From the NCBI GenBank assembly GCA_021234155.1, contig JAJEKV010000067.1, positions 2,106,755-2,170,754 on the forward strand: DNA of 64,000 bases, read 5' to 3'. The stretch is from Isoetes taiwanensis (Eukaryota; Streptophyta; Lycopodiopsida; Isoetales; Isoetaceae). Positions 36,925 to 45,694 of this stretch are shown in pieces. Every line of letters starts with the position of its first letter. Position 1 is the first letter of the stretch. The notes under the pieces were generated by a model. The model searched no databases. It saw only the letters and a list, made by a program, of their open reading frames with translations, and had not been told where the DNA came from. The translations under genes were made by a program, and so were the position numbers.

Positions 36925-37150
36925 AAGAAGTTGGCTTATTGGTAAAGGTGTTGGTTTGGGTGCAGAAGGTCAGCGGTTCAAGACCCCATAGTACCTTTTT
37001 ATATAAAAGTTGCTATGCAAAGAAATAGAGTGCTATATGTGTATAAGAAATATGTGAAACACCTATACTGCATTCAAGAGAGAGCTTGGTGTGGTGGTAG
37101 GCACCTAGGCTTGGAGTTGAGAGGTCATGGATTCAAATCTGGATTGGGGC
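36925..37150 (+). repeat. Two tRNA-like (SINE-head) modules
   Basis: At 36931-36990, an A-box-like GGCTTATTGGTAAAGG is followed about 32 nt later by a B-box-like GGTTCAAGACC. At 37085-37141, TGGTGTGGTGGTAGGC is followed by GGATTCAAATC. Spacing fits RNA polymerase III internal promoters of tRNA-derived SINEs. Neither folds as an obvious functional tRNA with its anticodon arm, so a SINE-derived origin is more likely. They lie just inside the primer-site end of element B. Confidence 0.45.
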
Positions 37151-37593
37151 GCCAAAATAATATGTATATAAAAAAATACGAAAATTTTTATACGGCAGAA
37201 ATACGCGTTTTATACGGTCGGGCGCCGACGGCATTATACGCGCTCCTACCATGATCCTGAGTCGCCGAAAAGCAGGCGGCGCCCGAGTTGACTTTCGGGG
37301 CCCCTCCTTGACCATTTTTCGCCAGCTAACGACTGTCCTAGGGTATTTGGGGTATGCCAATCCAATGGAGCTATTTCCGCCTTCATCCCAACTACCTACA
37401 AAAAGTTATAGCCCCTCCAAACTTGGGTCCTCCAGTCGCCCTAACTTCTTTAAACCTACAATTTCTTACTTTAACCTAACACAAAGCCAAACATCAAAGA
37501 ACTAACAATCACACTAGCTTAGCCGCCTACCTAGCCGACGAACTACGAGTTAGAGTTTGGCCAGTGCTATGATTCCGGTCAACCAGAATCATG

Positions 37594-37605
37594 GCTCTGA
37601 TACCA
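37594..37605 (-). other. Primer binding site of element B
   Basis: The minus strand reads TGGTATCAGAGC, complementary to the 3' end of plant initiator-Met tRNA. It sits one base inside the 5' LTR. Confidence 0.9.
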
Positions 37606-37606
37606 C

Positions 37607-39277
37607 TGTGATGCTCCCTGAATATATACGACTCCCGGTCGTATACATACGGGGACTTTTCCCTCCCATGGCGACCATCTCACCATGAGCAGGGCCCTCC
37701 GTCTATTACGGCCACCCATAATATGGTGCCCGAAAGAAGGACACGAAGGGGTCATTCGGCCCACGCCTTCAATGGGACTCCTACGTCGCGGAAGCATGAA
37801 TACAAGGTTAGCACACAGCATAAATCATATAAAATCAACAACCACGAAGGGTGGCTCATCCATCCAAATACCAACGGCAAAGAATATGCATCTAAAACTA
37901 AGAAAACACCCAAACCTCAGGTTCTACCCCGGCTCAGACTCCAGTGAGGATCGACTGACGGTTGGGCCTCAAGAGATCAGCAGACCGAGCTTGGCATGGC
38001 GTTGGCTGGCATAGAACATCGACTAGGGTTGTCCACTCCATCCGCCCCTCCTGTGCACACTTTGCAGATGGGTCAATTCACGCTATGGCTTCGCCATAGC
38101 CTTCCGGAGACGCAGGCTCGAGGCATCACCCTGCTGAGCCTACTCCAGAGTTCATGAAGCCCTGGTCCGATGAGGCAGGTCAGGGAAGCGTCCCCTTCCA
38201 GAATCACAGTGGTTCCATGGGTGAGCTAGAGAATACGTGCCGCATCAGCGACCCCCGCATCCGTACCCAACTTACTCACCCTAAATCTACTCAAAGTGCA
38301 TGGTGCCCCATACGGGTCACACCACTACACCCAGGGAGTGTCAGACCCATACCCGGCCCTCTACGTGACCGGCTATCAGGCCTAGCCCACTGTAGGAGTC
38401 TCAGGAGCCTTTTATGTTCGTGCAAGACCCCACCCCCACTTCACCACTGTGTTCCTTGTCTGGTGCTAAGCCAGTCCATAGCGTCTATGACCCGGTGGGC
38501 TCTTGTACACGGGCCGCAATTATTGGGAATTACAGGGTTCTATCTAGGAACATACTATCGTATATGAGTTCAGAGGTCTCTACCCCGCCCTTAATTCCCC
38601 CATTTTCAGAGTGATACCATACAAAGAATTATCAATCCATCCTTTTTAAGAACCAAATCAGAATCAGAATATAAAGAGAACTTACCTTTACAATGAAGGG
38701 TTAGTTCCTACCATTAAAACACAGAGAGAACAGACAGAACAACACAACAAGTGCCCAACAGGGGCGCTACCCTAGAATTCACAAGCTAAACTACTACTAA
38801 CCAGTGTTTCGGCTGGAACCATTATCGTGGGGTGCTTCCATCTTGCTATAACGAGGGTGGCAGCGACAGCTAATGGGTGTCCGGCGATTCGGGGGATCAG
38901 CAACAGTCCTTGGGCGCTCAGCAACAGTCCTTGGGCGCTCAACTGCTCCTTGGGCGCCCAGCAGCTCCTCTCCTCCATCTCCAGCTGCTCCTAATTCGAA
39001 TTGGGGCACAAAAGCCCTAATTTGGGTGTCCAAAATGGAAACCATGCCTTGGCCAATCGATTTGGGCCAAGTGGCACCCCCTTGTTGGTGCTAATTAACT
39101 AATTCAGCTTAATTAGGGTAATTAGGCTATATACTTTATAATTATCCACAATGGATTTATTAACATAGCTAAATAAAACCATTGTGGTCGACTCCCACCT
39201 AGACAATTACCCCCTTATGTCCTAGTGATGTGTCCCGGCGTGCATACATATACCGTATAAATGCCTGGAACGTCACA
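37607..39277 (-). repeat. 5' LTR of element B (1671 bp)
   Basis: Starts TGTGATGCTCCC and ends GGAACGTCACA on the + strand. Beyond it, element A's second ORF resumes directly at 39278. Confidence 0.9.
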
Positions 39278-39792
39278 GTTGGTGTCCCTGATGTCGTGCC
39301 ATGGTACTCGTACTCCGAGGAGTCTATCTCAATGATGTGGCTTTGGTCCCTTCGAGTGTTGAGTGGTGCTAGGTCTAAAGGCTGAATGGAAGGTTCTCCC
39401 ACCCTATTGACTGACTTATACTGCATGAATAGAGCAAGGGCTGTCTGGGACGAGAGGTATCTATGCCTATTATGCCTGCAGGTCATGTACTCGGGCATGA
39501 TTCTAGTCTTATCCCACAGCTGGTTCTTGCCCTTGGATCCTCCCATCTCTCTGCCTAGGGCTTGGCTAAGCATCTCTAGGGATACCCAATTCCCTCCCCT
39601 AGGGGGTAAGCTAACTTCCCAGGGTAGGATCTGTTGATCATATTGGCAAATGATATCAGTGTAGAAGGGTGTCCTGGTCAAGGTTGCATGAAGATCAAAC
39701 AAATGGTCGAACACCTGGAAGGCTTGATCATCAGGGAAGTCATGGATGTGGTTGGCAGCATCATACCATCTGACAAAGTTGCTAAGCGCCAT
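39278..39792 (-). pseudogene. Second ORF of element A, N-terminal half
   Basis: The ATG at 39792 begins MALSNFVRWYDAANHIHDFP, matching MASSDFVRWYDAANHIRDFP of element C. The frame is open for about 170 codons to the junction with LTR B at 39277. An upstream in-frame ATG at 39825 adds 11 residues not found in element C, so 39792 is preferred. Conserved parts include TDIICQYDQQILPWEVSLPP and RHRYLSSQTALALFMQYKSV. No known domain, membrane segment or signal peptide. Function unknown. Confidence 0.85.
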
Positions 39793-40089
39793 TGAGCAGA
39801 GTTGAGTGTAGAAAATGACTTGCAAGGATCAATGAAAGGTTGGGAAATCGCCTAAGATGCTAGGAACAGTTCTGGTGAAGGGAAAATGGCAAACGAGGCC
39901 CTTTTTATAGACTATGGTCTGCCTGGGGTTTCGTGCACAAGGGTTCTTGATGGGAGAGACTTTTGTTCTAAGGCTATAGGTCTCCAAATGAACTACCATG
40001 AAGTGCAAATCTAAGCAAAACAAAGCAAGAAACACTACATGGCCGTTTGTTGGGTCAAATTTGGCTAATCTAGTTCAAAAATGGTCGAC

Positions 40090-40156
40090 CCAGGTGAAAC
40101 CGCGCGGAATAGGTCTGCATTGCGAACGCAGGGTGGATTGGCGCAGTCTCACCCGG
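40090..40156 (-). other. Inverted repeat 1 in the spacer of element A
   Basis: GGTGAAACCGCGC faces GCGCAGTCTCACC, with an inner CTGC...GCAG stem, giving a hairpin of about 67 nt. It corresponds in position to the hairpin at 58709-58771 of element C but differs in sequence. Confidence 0.65.
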
Positions 40157-40290
40157 TTGGCCTGATTTGGGTCAAAACTTGGCATTTTTAGGAGCTACAA
40201 GATACTAACATGCCTAATTGGACCAATTCTAACCTAGCTAGCAACTTATTTTGACCAAAATTGGCATCTAGAAGCGAAATTTCAATGTAA

Positions 40291-40357
40291 CCGGGTGAAT
40301 CCGCGCGAAATGGATCTGCATTGCGAACGCAGGGTCGATTGGCGCGGTCTCACCCGG
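40291..40357 (-). other. Inverted repeat 2 in the spacer of element A
   Basis: CCGGGTGAATCCGCGC pairs with GCGCGGTCTCACCCGG, all but two positions. An inner CTGC...GCAG stem repeats hairpin 1. Its equivalent in element C is at 58897-58959. The spacing between the two hairpins is about 200 bp in A and 188 bp in C. Confidence 0.7.
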
Positions 40358-40612
40358 GTCACTGAATTTTTGCCGATCTTCGATGATTTTTGCCGATCTT
40401 CGATGATTTTTGCCGAAATGTTGTTCTACTCGGGTTTCTAGCCAATTTCTAAACAACTACAAAAAAAAATCTACTACAATTTGGCTTAATTACTTACATT
40501 TTCAAAACATAGTGCAATCCAATTTATAGAGTAAGAGAACTTGTATATATTAAGAAAACCCAATTTACACTGGAGAACTTTAATTTTAATCAAAATTACA
40601 AAATTTGAGGTC

Positions 40613-41535
40613 CTAGGGCCTCTCTTTGCGGATCCTCCGCGCCAAGTGCAGGTCTTTGGGCATAAGCGTTACCCGCTTCGCGTGGATGGCGCAAAGGTTG
40701 CCCTCCTCGAAGAGCTGGATCAACTCTGCTTCTGAGGCTTCTTGCAGGGCCCGGGTGGTTAGAGGGGTGACCCTGTAATCTGTCCGGAACTCCTGCATGA
40801 CTTCGCGGAGGAGGCGTTCGAAAGGCGCCTTCCTTATCAGGAGATTAGTACATTGCTGAAAGTGTCTAATCTCTTGAAACACCCGCGCGTGCTGGGAGTT
40901 TGGCCCATGATGCTTCTTCTTGGGCTTCTCCGGCCTAGGTGGAGGTGGCTTCGGCTGGTTCTTCGGCCGCCCGCCCTTGACGAACCTCTCCACATTCTGC
41001 TTACAATACCAATCATTGTACCTCGTCCAGCGACGAAGGTACTCCTGGTACGCCTTCATTTTGCGCTTGAATTTGCGATCTTGCTTGAGCGCGAATTCAC
41101 GCTCACCCACCTTCTGCTTCTTAACTACCTTTGGTGGCTTGGGCCACTTCGGGTAGGGTGGGCGTGCATTGGGGTCTGAAGGCTCTCCAACATCTTGCTG
41201 CTCCTCCTCCTCTGCATTCTCCTCTTCCTCATATCCGCCTCCTTCCTCCTCATCCTCTTCATCTATCTCGCGTGGGCGAGGTTCTTCTATTGTGACCGTC
41301 CCGCGAGGCTTATCATTCCTCCTCTTGGTCCTCCGCTCCTTCTCCCTCTTCTCCTGTTGGGGGCCTCCTCCTGAGAGATGTGGAAGGTGTCGTCGGTGGA
41401 AGACGATGCCTCGTCTCCTGGCTTTGGCCGAAGGTGCGGTGGGATTTGCTTGCCATGGCCACTTGCTGCTGTCGCCGCCATCGAAGGTGTCCGCCTTGGG
41501 CTAGTCTTCCTGTAGGTCTGCTTAGTTCGTGCCAT
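40613..41535 (-). pseudogene. Histone H3-like chimera ORF of element A
   Basis: ATG 41535 begins [19 protein letters not shown]. This keeps the H3 N-terminus through Lys4 and the Arg8-Lys9 site, with Ala7 changed to Tyr and Ser10 to Thr. A Ser/Thr/Glu linker follows. A deletion of some 60 codons with frameshift near 41330-41350 separates it from the rest, which is open from there to 40613. That part has a Glu-rich tract, a Lys/Pro segment ([14 protein letters not shown]), a basic-aromatic block ([20 protein letters not shown]), then a complete H3 fold. Fold hallmarks are [33 protein letters not shown] and [20 protein letters not shown] with RRIRKERP. Relative to H3, Lys56 is Gln and Lys79 is Arg, while Cys110, His113 and Lys115 remain. 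Loop 1 has no insertion and MPKD is kept, so it resembles canonical H3 rather than CENH3. Its position between primer site and second ORF makes it part of the element. Confidence 0.88.
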
Positions 41536-42086
41536 ATCTTACGGTCTGAGAAATGGGTGACGTAAGGCTGATCGAGAGAGAGAAGGTGACAGGCAAGGTT
41601 TGGGGGGAAATGAGGTGGCAAGAAGATATTTAAAAAGGAAGGTTCTCTAAGGAATGTTCTCCCACCATTAATAGGTCTAATAATTACCCCCCCATTAATT
41701 ACTCCAATATACTTAATTATTAGTATATACTTAGTATAGTATTATATTAGAATTTCGAATTTTTCCTAATGGTTTGAAGTGTTAATTATGAATTTGCGCC
41801 ATTTTTCACCCAGGTCTCGGATTGGCATGATTCTTCGACCCATATTAGGTGAAATTTGATGCTGATCCATAATTTCCACTCCAATTTTACTAGAATGTTA
41901 ATTCGACTCATTCTTTTTCCTCATCTAACAACTTAGCCTATTCTTACGGACCCACTACGTAGGAAAAATTTTTTTTCCCTATTTTCGAGGTTCCCTGGTG
42001 GAAATTTTCATTTCACACCCTATCAGGCCTGTTAGACTACTTTCAAAGATATGGTCAGTGCTAGTTCTTGGTCAACCAAGAACATC

Positions 42087-42098
42087 GCTTTGATACCA
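42087..42098 (-). other. Primer binding site of element A
   Basis: The minus strand reads TGGTATCAAAGC, one mismatch from the initiator-Met primer site seen in elements B and C. It sits one base inside the 5' LTR. Confidence 0.85.
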
Positions 42099-42099
42099 T

Positions 42100-43433
42100 T
42101 GTGACGCTCCCTACTAAATATACGGCTCCCAGTCGTACACTCCGTAGGAAATCCCCCATCCGGTCCTCCGACCGCACGGGCCCTCCGTCTATCCCGCACT
42201 CTGGGATCACCATAGTGCGGGAAGGGGACACGAAGGTGTCTTGCGCGCCCTTCCCCTAGGGCTCCTATCATAGCGGAAGCATAAACATCGTCAGAACTAG
42301 CAATAACAATACATCATACTACCTCGATGGGTAGCTCATCCACATATCCATAGGTACAAAGAACATAATCATATGCCATAAAACATGAGAGCTCATACCC
42401 GTGGCTTCGACACATAAGGAGGTAAACTGACTGGATAGGCCTCAAGATAGAGCAGACCGAGTCATAACAATGGCGGGGCTGGCTATAGACAATGGCTAGG
42501 GTTGACCACTCTATCCGCCCCTCCTGTGCATACTTTGCAGATGGGCTAGATCAGGCTATGGCATGACTCTAACCTTCCGGATACACAATCCCATGGCATC
42601 ACCCATCGGGACTACTCCAGGTTGCATCTCCTTGGTCCGTCGAGGCAGGAAGGGTTGCATCTCCCCTTCCCGGGGCTTAGAGGCTCCTCGGGCGGCTAGA
42701 GAATCGCGGCGACACACGATTCATACCCGACTGAACCCCCCAAAACAAGAGCCAAGCTGACACTTGCAACTCTTGAGAGGCAGGGCGACACCATTGCCCC
42801 AGGAGGTGTCGGACCCATGCTCGGCCCACACGAAGCGATCGACCATAAGCCTAGCCCACTATGGGATCCCCCGTAGCCCCCACTCGGCAGGGATCCTCCC
42901 TCCGCATCGCCTCTAGCCCCAATAGCCCGGTGGGTTCCTATGCACAGGCCGCATCTAATAGGAACTAAGGGATCTATACTAGGAGCATACTACGTATGGC
43001 CCTAGGTCTCTACCCCCCTTCCCAATACAAGAGGAGCAAACATGATCAACCATCATCACATCACATCATATCATGGTAACATCATAAGAACATCTTAACC
43101 TAATATGCTCGAAACAGGGTTTCGAGTGCGTAGATGAGTGTTCAGGTGCTAGAGTCAGGAAAAGGGGTCTAGGGTTAGGGTTTGAGCCAATATAGGTGAG
43201 GGTCTACATGGGATGCCACGTGGCACCACTAGGATGGGGCCATGTGGTGGTTGCCCAATAGGATAAGGCCATATGGAAATGGGCCTTATCCTAAGGTTAT
43301 CTAAGTTAAACAATTAACTTAGATATGTGCCCCTTGCCACTTCTAAGGTATACAAGGCTACATGTGTAGACTTGTATAGTGACGGGTCCAGGAATATACG
43401 TATTTATGGCGTATATTCCCCTGGAACGTCACA
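42100..43433 (-). repeat. 5' LTR of element A (1334 bp, internally deleted)
   Basis: Closely matches 16703-18343. It lacks about 33 bp near 42913 and about 270 bp near 43104, corresponding to about 17740-18010 of the 3' LTR. Ends CGTCACA at 43433, followed by the target duplication CATGT. Confidence 0.9.
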
Positions 43434-44736
43434 CATGTTGGAGCCTAGGTGGCATGTTTGAGCCTAGGTGGCATGTTTTGAGCGACCTTGGCATGTTTGA
43501 GCCTAGATGACATGTTGGAGCCCACGTTGGCATGTTTGAGCCACATTGGCATGTTTGAGCCTAGGTGGCATGTTTGAGCCTAGATGGCATGTTGGAGTCT
43601 AGGTGGCATGTTGGAGCCTAAGTGGCATGTTGGAGCCCAGGTGGCATGTTGGAGTCTATGTGCCATATTGGAGTCTAGGTGGCATGTTGGATTCTAGGTG
43701 GTATGTGTGAGCCACCTTGGCACGTTGGAGCCTAGGTGGCGTGCTTGAGCCAGCTTGCCATGTTAGAGCCTAGTTGGCATGTTGGTGCCCGGGTGGCATG
43801 TTTGAGCCACCTTGGCATGTTGGAGCCTAGGTGGCATATTGGAGTCTAGATGGCATGTTGGAGCCTAGGTGGTATGTTTTAGCCACCTTGGCATGTCGGA
43901 GCCTAGATGGCATCTTGGAGTCTAGGTGCCATGTCGGAGTCTAGGTGGCATGTCGAACCTAGGTGGTGTGCTTGAGCCACCTTGGCATGCTTGAGCCTAG
44001 GTGGCATGTTGGAGCCTAGGTGGCATATTGGAGTCTAGGTGGCATGTTAGATTCTAGGTGGCATGTGTGAGCCACCTTGGCATGTTGGAGCTTAGGTGGC
44101 GTGCTTGAGCCACCTTGGCATGTTAGAGCCTAGTTGGCATGTTGGTGCCCGGGTGGCATGTTTGAGCCACCTTGGCATGTTGGAGCTTAGGTGGCATATT
44201 GGAGTCTAGATGGCGTTGAAGCCTAGCTGGCATGTTTGAGCCACCTTGGCATGTCGGAGCCTAGGTGGCATGTTGGAGCCTACCTGGCGTGCTTAGCCCC
44301 CTTGGTATGTTTGAGCCTAGGTGGCATGCTGGAGCATGCGTAGCATGTTTGGGCATCTTGGAGCCCACGTGGCATGTTTGAGCCTAGGGGCATGTTGGAG
44401 CCTAAGTGGCATATTGGATCCTAGGTGGCATGTTGGAGCCTAGGTGTCATCTTTGAGCCACCTTGGCATGTTGGAGCCCAGGTGGCATGTAGGACCCTAG
44501 GTGGTGTGCTTGATCCGCCTTGGCATGTTGGAGCCTAAGTGGCATCTTGGAGCCCGCGTGGCATGCTTGAGACACCTTGGCATGCTTGAGCCTAGGTGGC
44601 ATGTTGGAGCCTAGGTGACATATTGGAGTCTCGGTGGCATATTGGATTCTAGGTGGAATGTTTGGGCGTAGGTGGCATATTGGAGCCTAGGTGGCGTGCT
44701 TGAGCCACCTTGGCATGTTTGAGCCTAGGTGGCATG
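43434..44736. repeat. 19-bp minisatellite array, middle segment
   Basis: Same monomers as 13966-16702, resuming after the target duplication of element A. Ends at the Mutator-like element. Confidence 0.95.
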
Positions 44737-45003
44737 CAAGGGGGAGTCACTCAGAAGAACCCCCCAAACCACGTGCGTAAACATGAAGGGGTTACTTTTG
44801 TGGGTTCTTAGTATGTATACCTACGGTACAATGTACTTTTTTTTTTGAATTCTTCGTACACTAACGGAGAGGGGTGCTCCGTGGCGGGGAACCAAACATG
44901 GTATGATACGGAGGGGGCTTAGTGATTCGGCAGCCTATTCGTAGAGGCATCAATACGATTGCAACACTAAGATTACTGGTAATGTTTTTATTTTGTTCTA
45001 CTC

Positions 45004-45034
<31 letters not shown>

Positions 45035-45694
45035 TAAGAGAGTTTTTTTTGTTATTAATAATAATAATAGAGATACAGAGAGTCCCCACAGTGGGACAAA
45101 TAGGAAGTATTAAAGCTATTAAAGGGTTCTCTATGCATCAATGATGTGTGTACTAAGGGAAGTCCTATTTCCACAACAACATAATGGTAGAGAGACCCCA
45201 TCTTGTCAGTTACTCAGATTGCTTTCTCCACTAAACTGAGATTGTTTCCACCATTAGATCCATCATGATAGTCTAGGTCCTCAGAGCTCATCTAGTGGCA
45301 TTTAAAGTAGTTATAAAATCCTTCAATCTTACCAATTCTGTCCAATCCCTTATTGTAACTCATCCCCATCTTCCTATGGTGGGACAATGCCATTAAAGCC
45401 ACTTCCTTGTTGAAAAGACTTTTGAGTTTTTTTTCCTTGGATGGGATTACAAATTTGAAAACGATTTCGCTTCCTCTTGAATATTGGGGGTATATGTAAT
45501 GTTCACAGAAGGTCGTATACGAGGGGTTTTTTAATTGAGTATAAAATTGGGAGGGGGTATATGCATGCAAAATTTGAAAATCGTATGGTAGGGGTTTTTG
45601 ATTAAAAAAGTGTCGTATATAGGGGTTTTTTACAACCCTATGTACGCAGGTGGCATATCCCTTATAGGATAGGTGCACCCCCCGGGGTGGCATG
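44728..45694. mobile_element. Mutator-like element (949 bp) with 9-bp target duplication
   Basis: The element is 44737-45685. Perfect repeats GGTGGCATG at 44728-44736 and 45686-45694 come from the minisatellite. Ends are CAAGGGGGAGTCAC and, on the other strand from the right, CCGGGGGGTGCACC. The subterminal sequences match the small MITE at 2359-2597 in inverted orientation. Inside are poly-T (about 45005-45030), an AT repeat and no transposase. Confidence 0.88.

Larger units (their letters stand above)
30657..37593 (-). other. Internal region of element B, mostly non-coding
   Basis: Apart from the gag remnant at 31540-31690, an LTR-end remnant at 34085-34139 and the repeats listed separately, I see no protease, RT or integrase. 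Open frames are under 100 codons. A 40-bp tandem duplication lies at about 34853-34932. Confidence 0.6.
29507..39277 (-). mobile_element. Element B: related, largely non-coding LTR element inserted in element A
   Basis: A 1671-bp LTR (37607-39277, TGTGATG...CGTCACA) on the right and a truncated LTR (29507-30656) on the left enclose about 6.95 kb. A primer site next to the right LTR shows minus orientation. The LTR is a different subfamily from element A but has the same terminal structure. The internal region has only an eroded gag zinc knuckle and no recognisable pol, so this is a non-autonomous or badly decayed relative. The left LTR lacks its first 520 bp or so, together with about 110 bp of the host ORF, which points to a deletion after insertion. 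No target duplication is left. Confidence 0.82.
16703..43433 (-). mobile_element. Element A: nested chromodomain Ty3/gypsy LTR element carrying H3-like ORF
   Basis: The complex is bounded by LTRs that start TGTGACG and end CGTCACA (or CATCACA) on the + strand. It is flanked by perfect 5-bp target duplications CATGT at 16698-16702 and 43434-43438, inside the minisatellite. Order in the transcript (minus strand): 5' LTR, primer site, H3-like ORF, second ORF, gag, protease, RT/RNase H, integrase, chromodomain, polypurine tract, 3' LTR. Three later insertions interrupt it: a hAT-like MITE, a Helitron and LTR element B. Removing them leaves about 12.6 kb, close to the 13.07 kb of element C. The reading frames contain several frameshifts and stops, so this copy is dead. 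Confidence 0.9.

Noticed and set aside
36931-36990. A functional tRNA gene
   Set aside because: Only A-box and B-box-like motifs are visible; no convincing acceptor and anticodon stems.
38154-38567. 137-codon + strand ORF, also seen in part at 29535-29993
   Set aside because: It lies wholly inside the LTR of element B and is shared only because the LTRs are copies; no protein features.
29507-39277. Simple insertion of element B with target duplication in the second ORF
   Set aside because: About 110 bp of the ORF and the first 520 bp or so of the left LTR are missing, so no duplication can be shown; a later deletion is needed.
40613-41110. Centromeric histone CENH3 gene
   Set aside because: The fold keeps the canonical H3 MPKD and RRIR-ER C-terminus and has no loop-1 insertion. 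It sits inside an LTR element, so it is an H3-like element ORF rather than the host CENH3.
41169-41504. Ser-rich + strand ORF
   Set aside because: Complement of the acidic and basic linker of the H3-like ORF.
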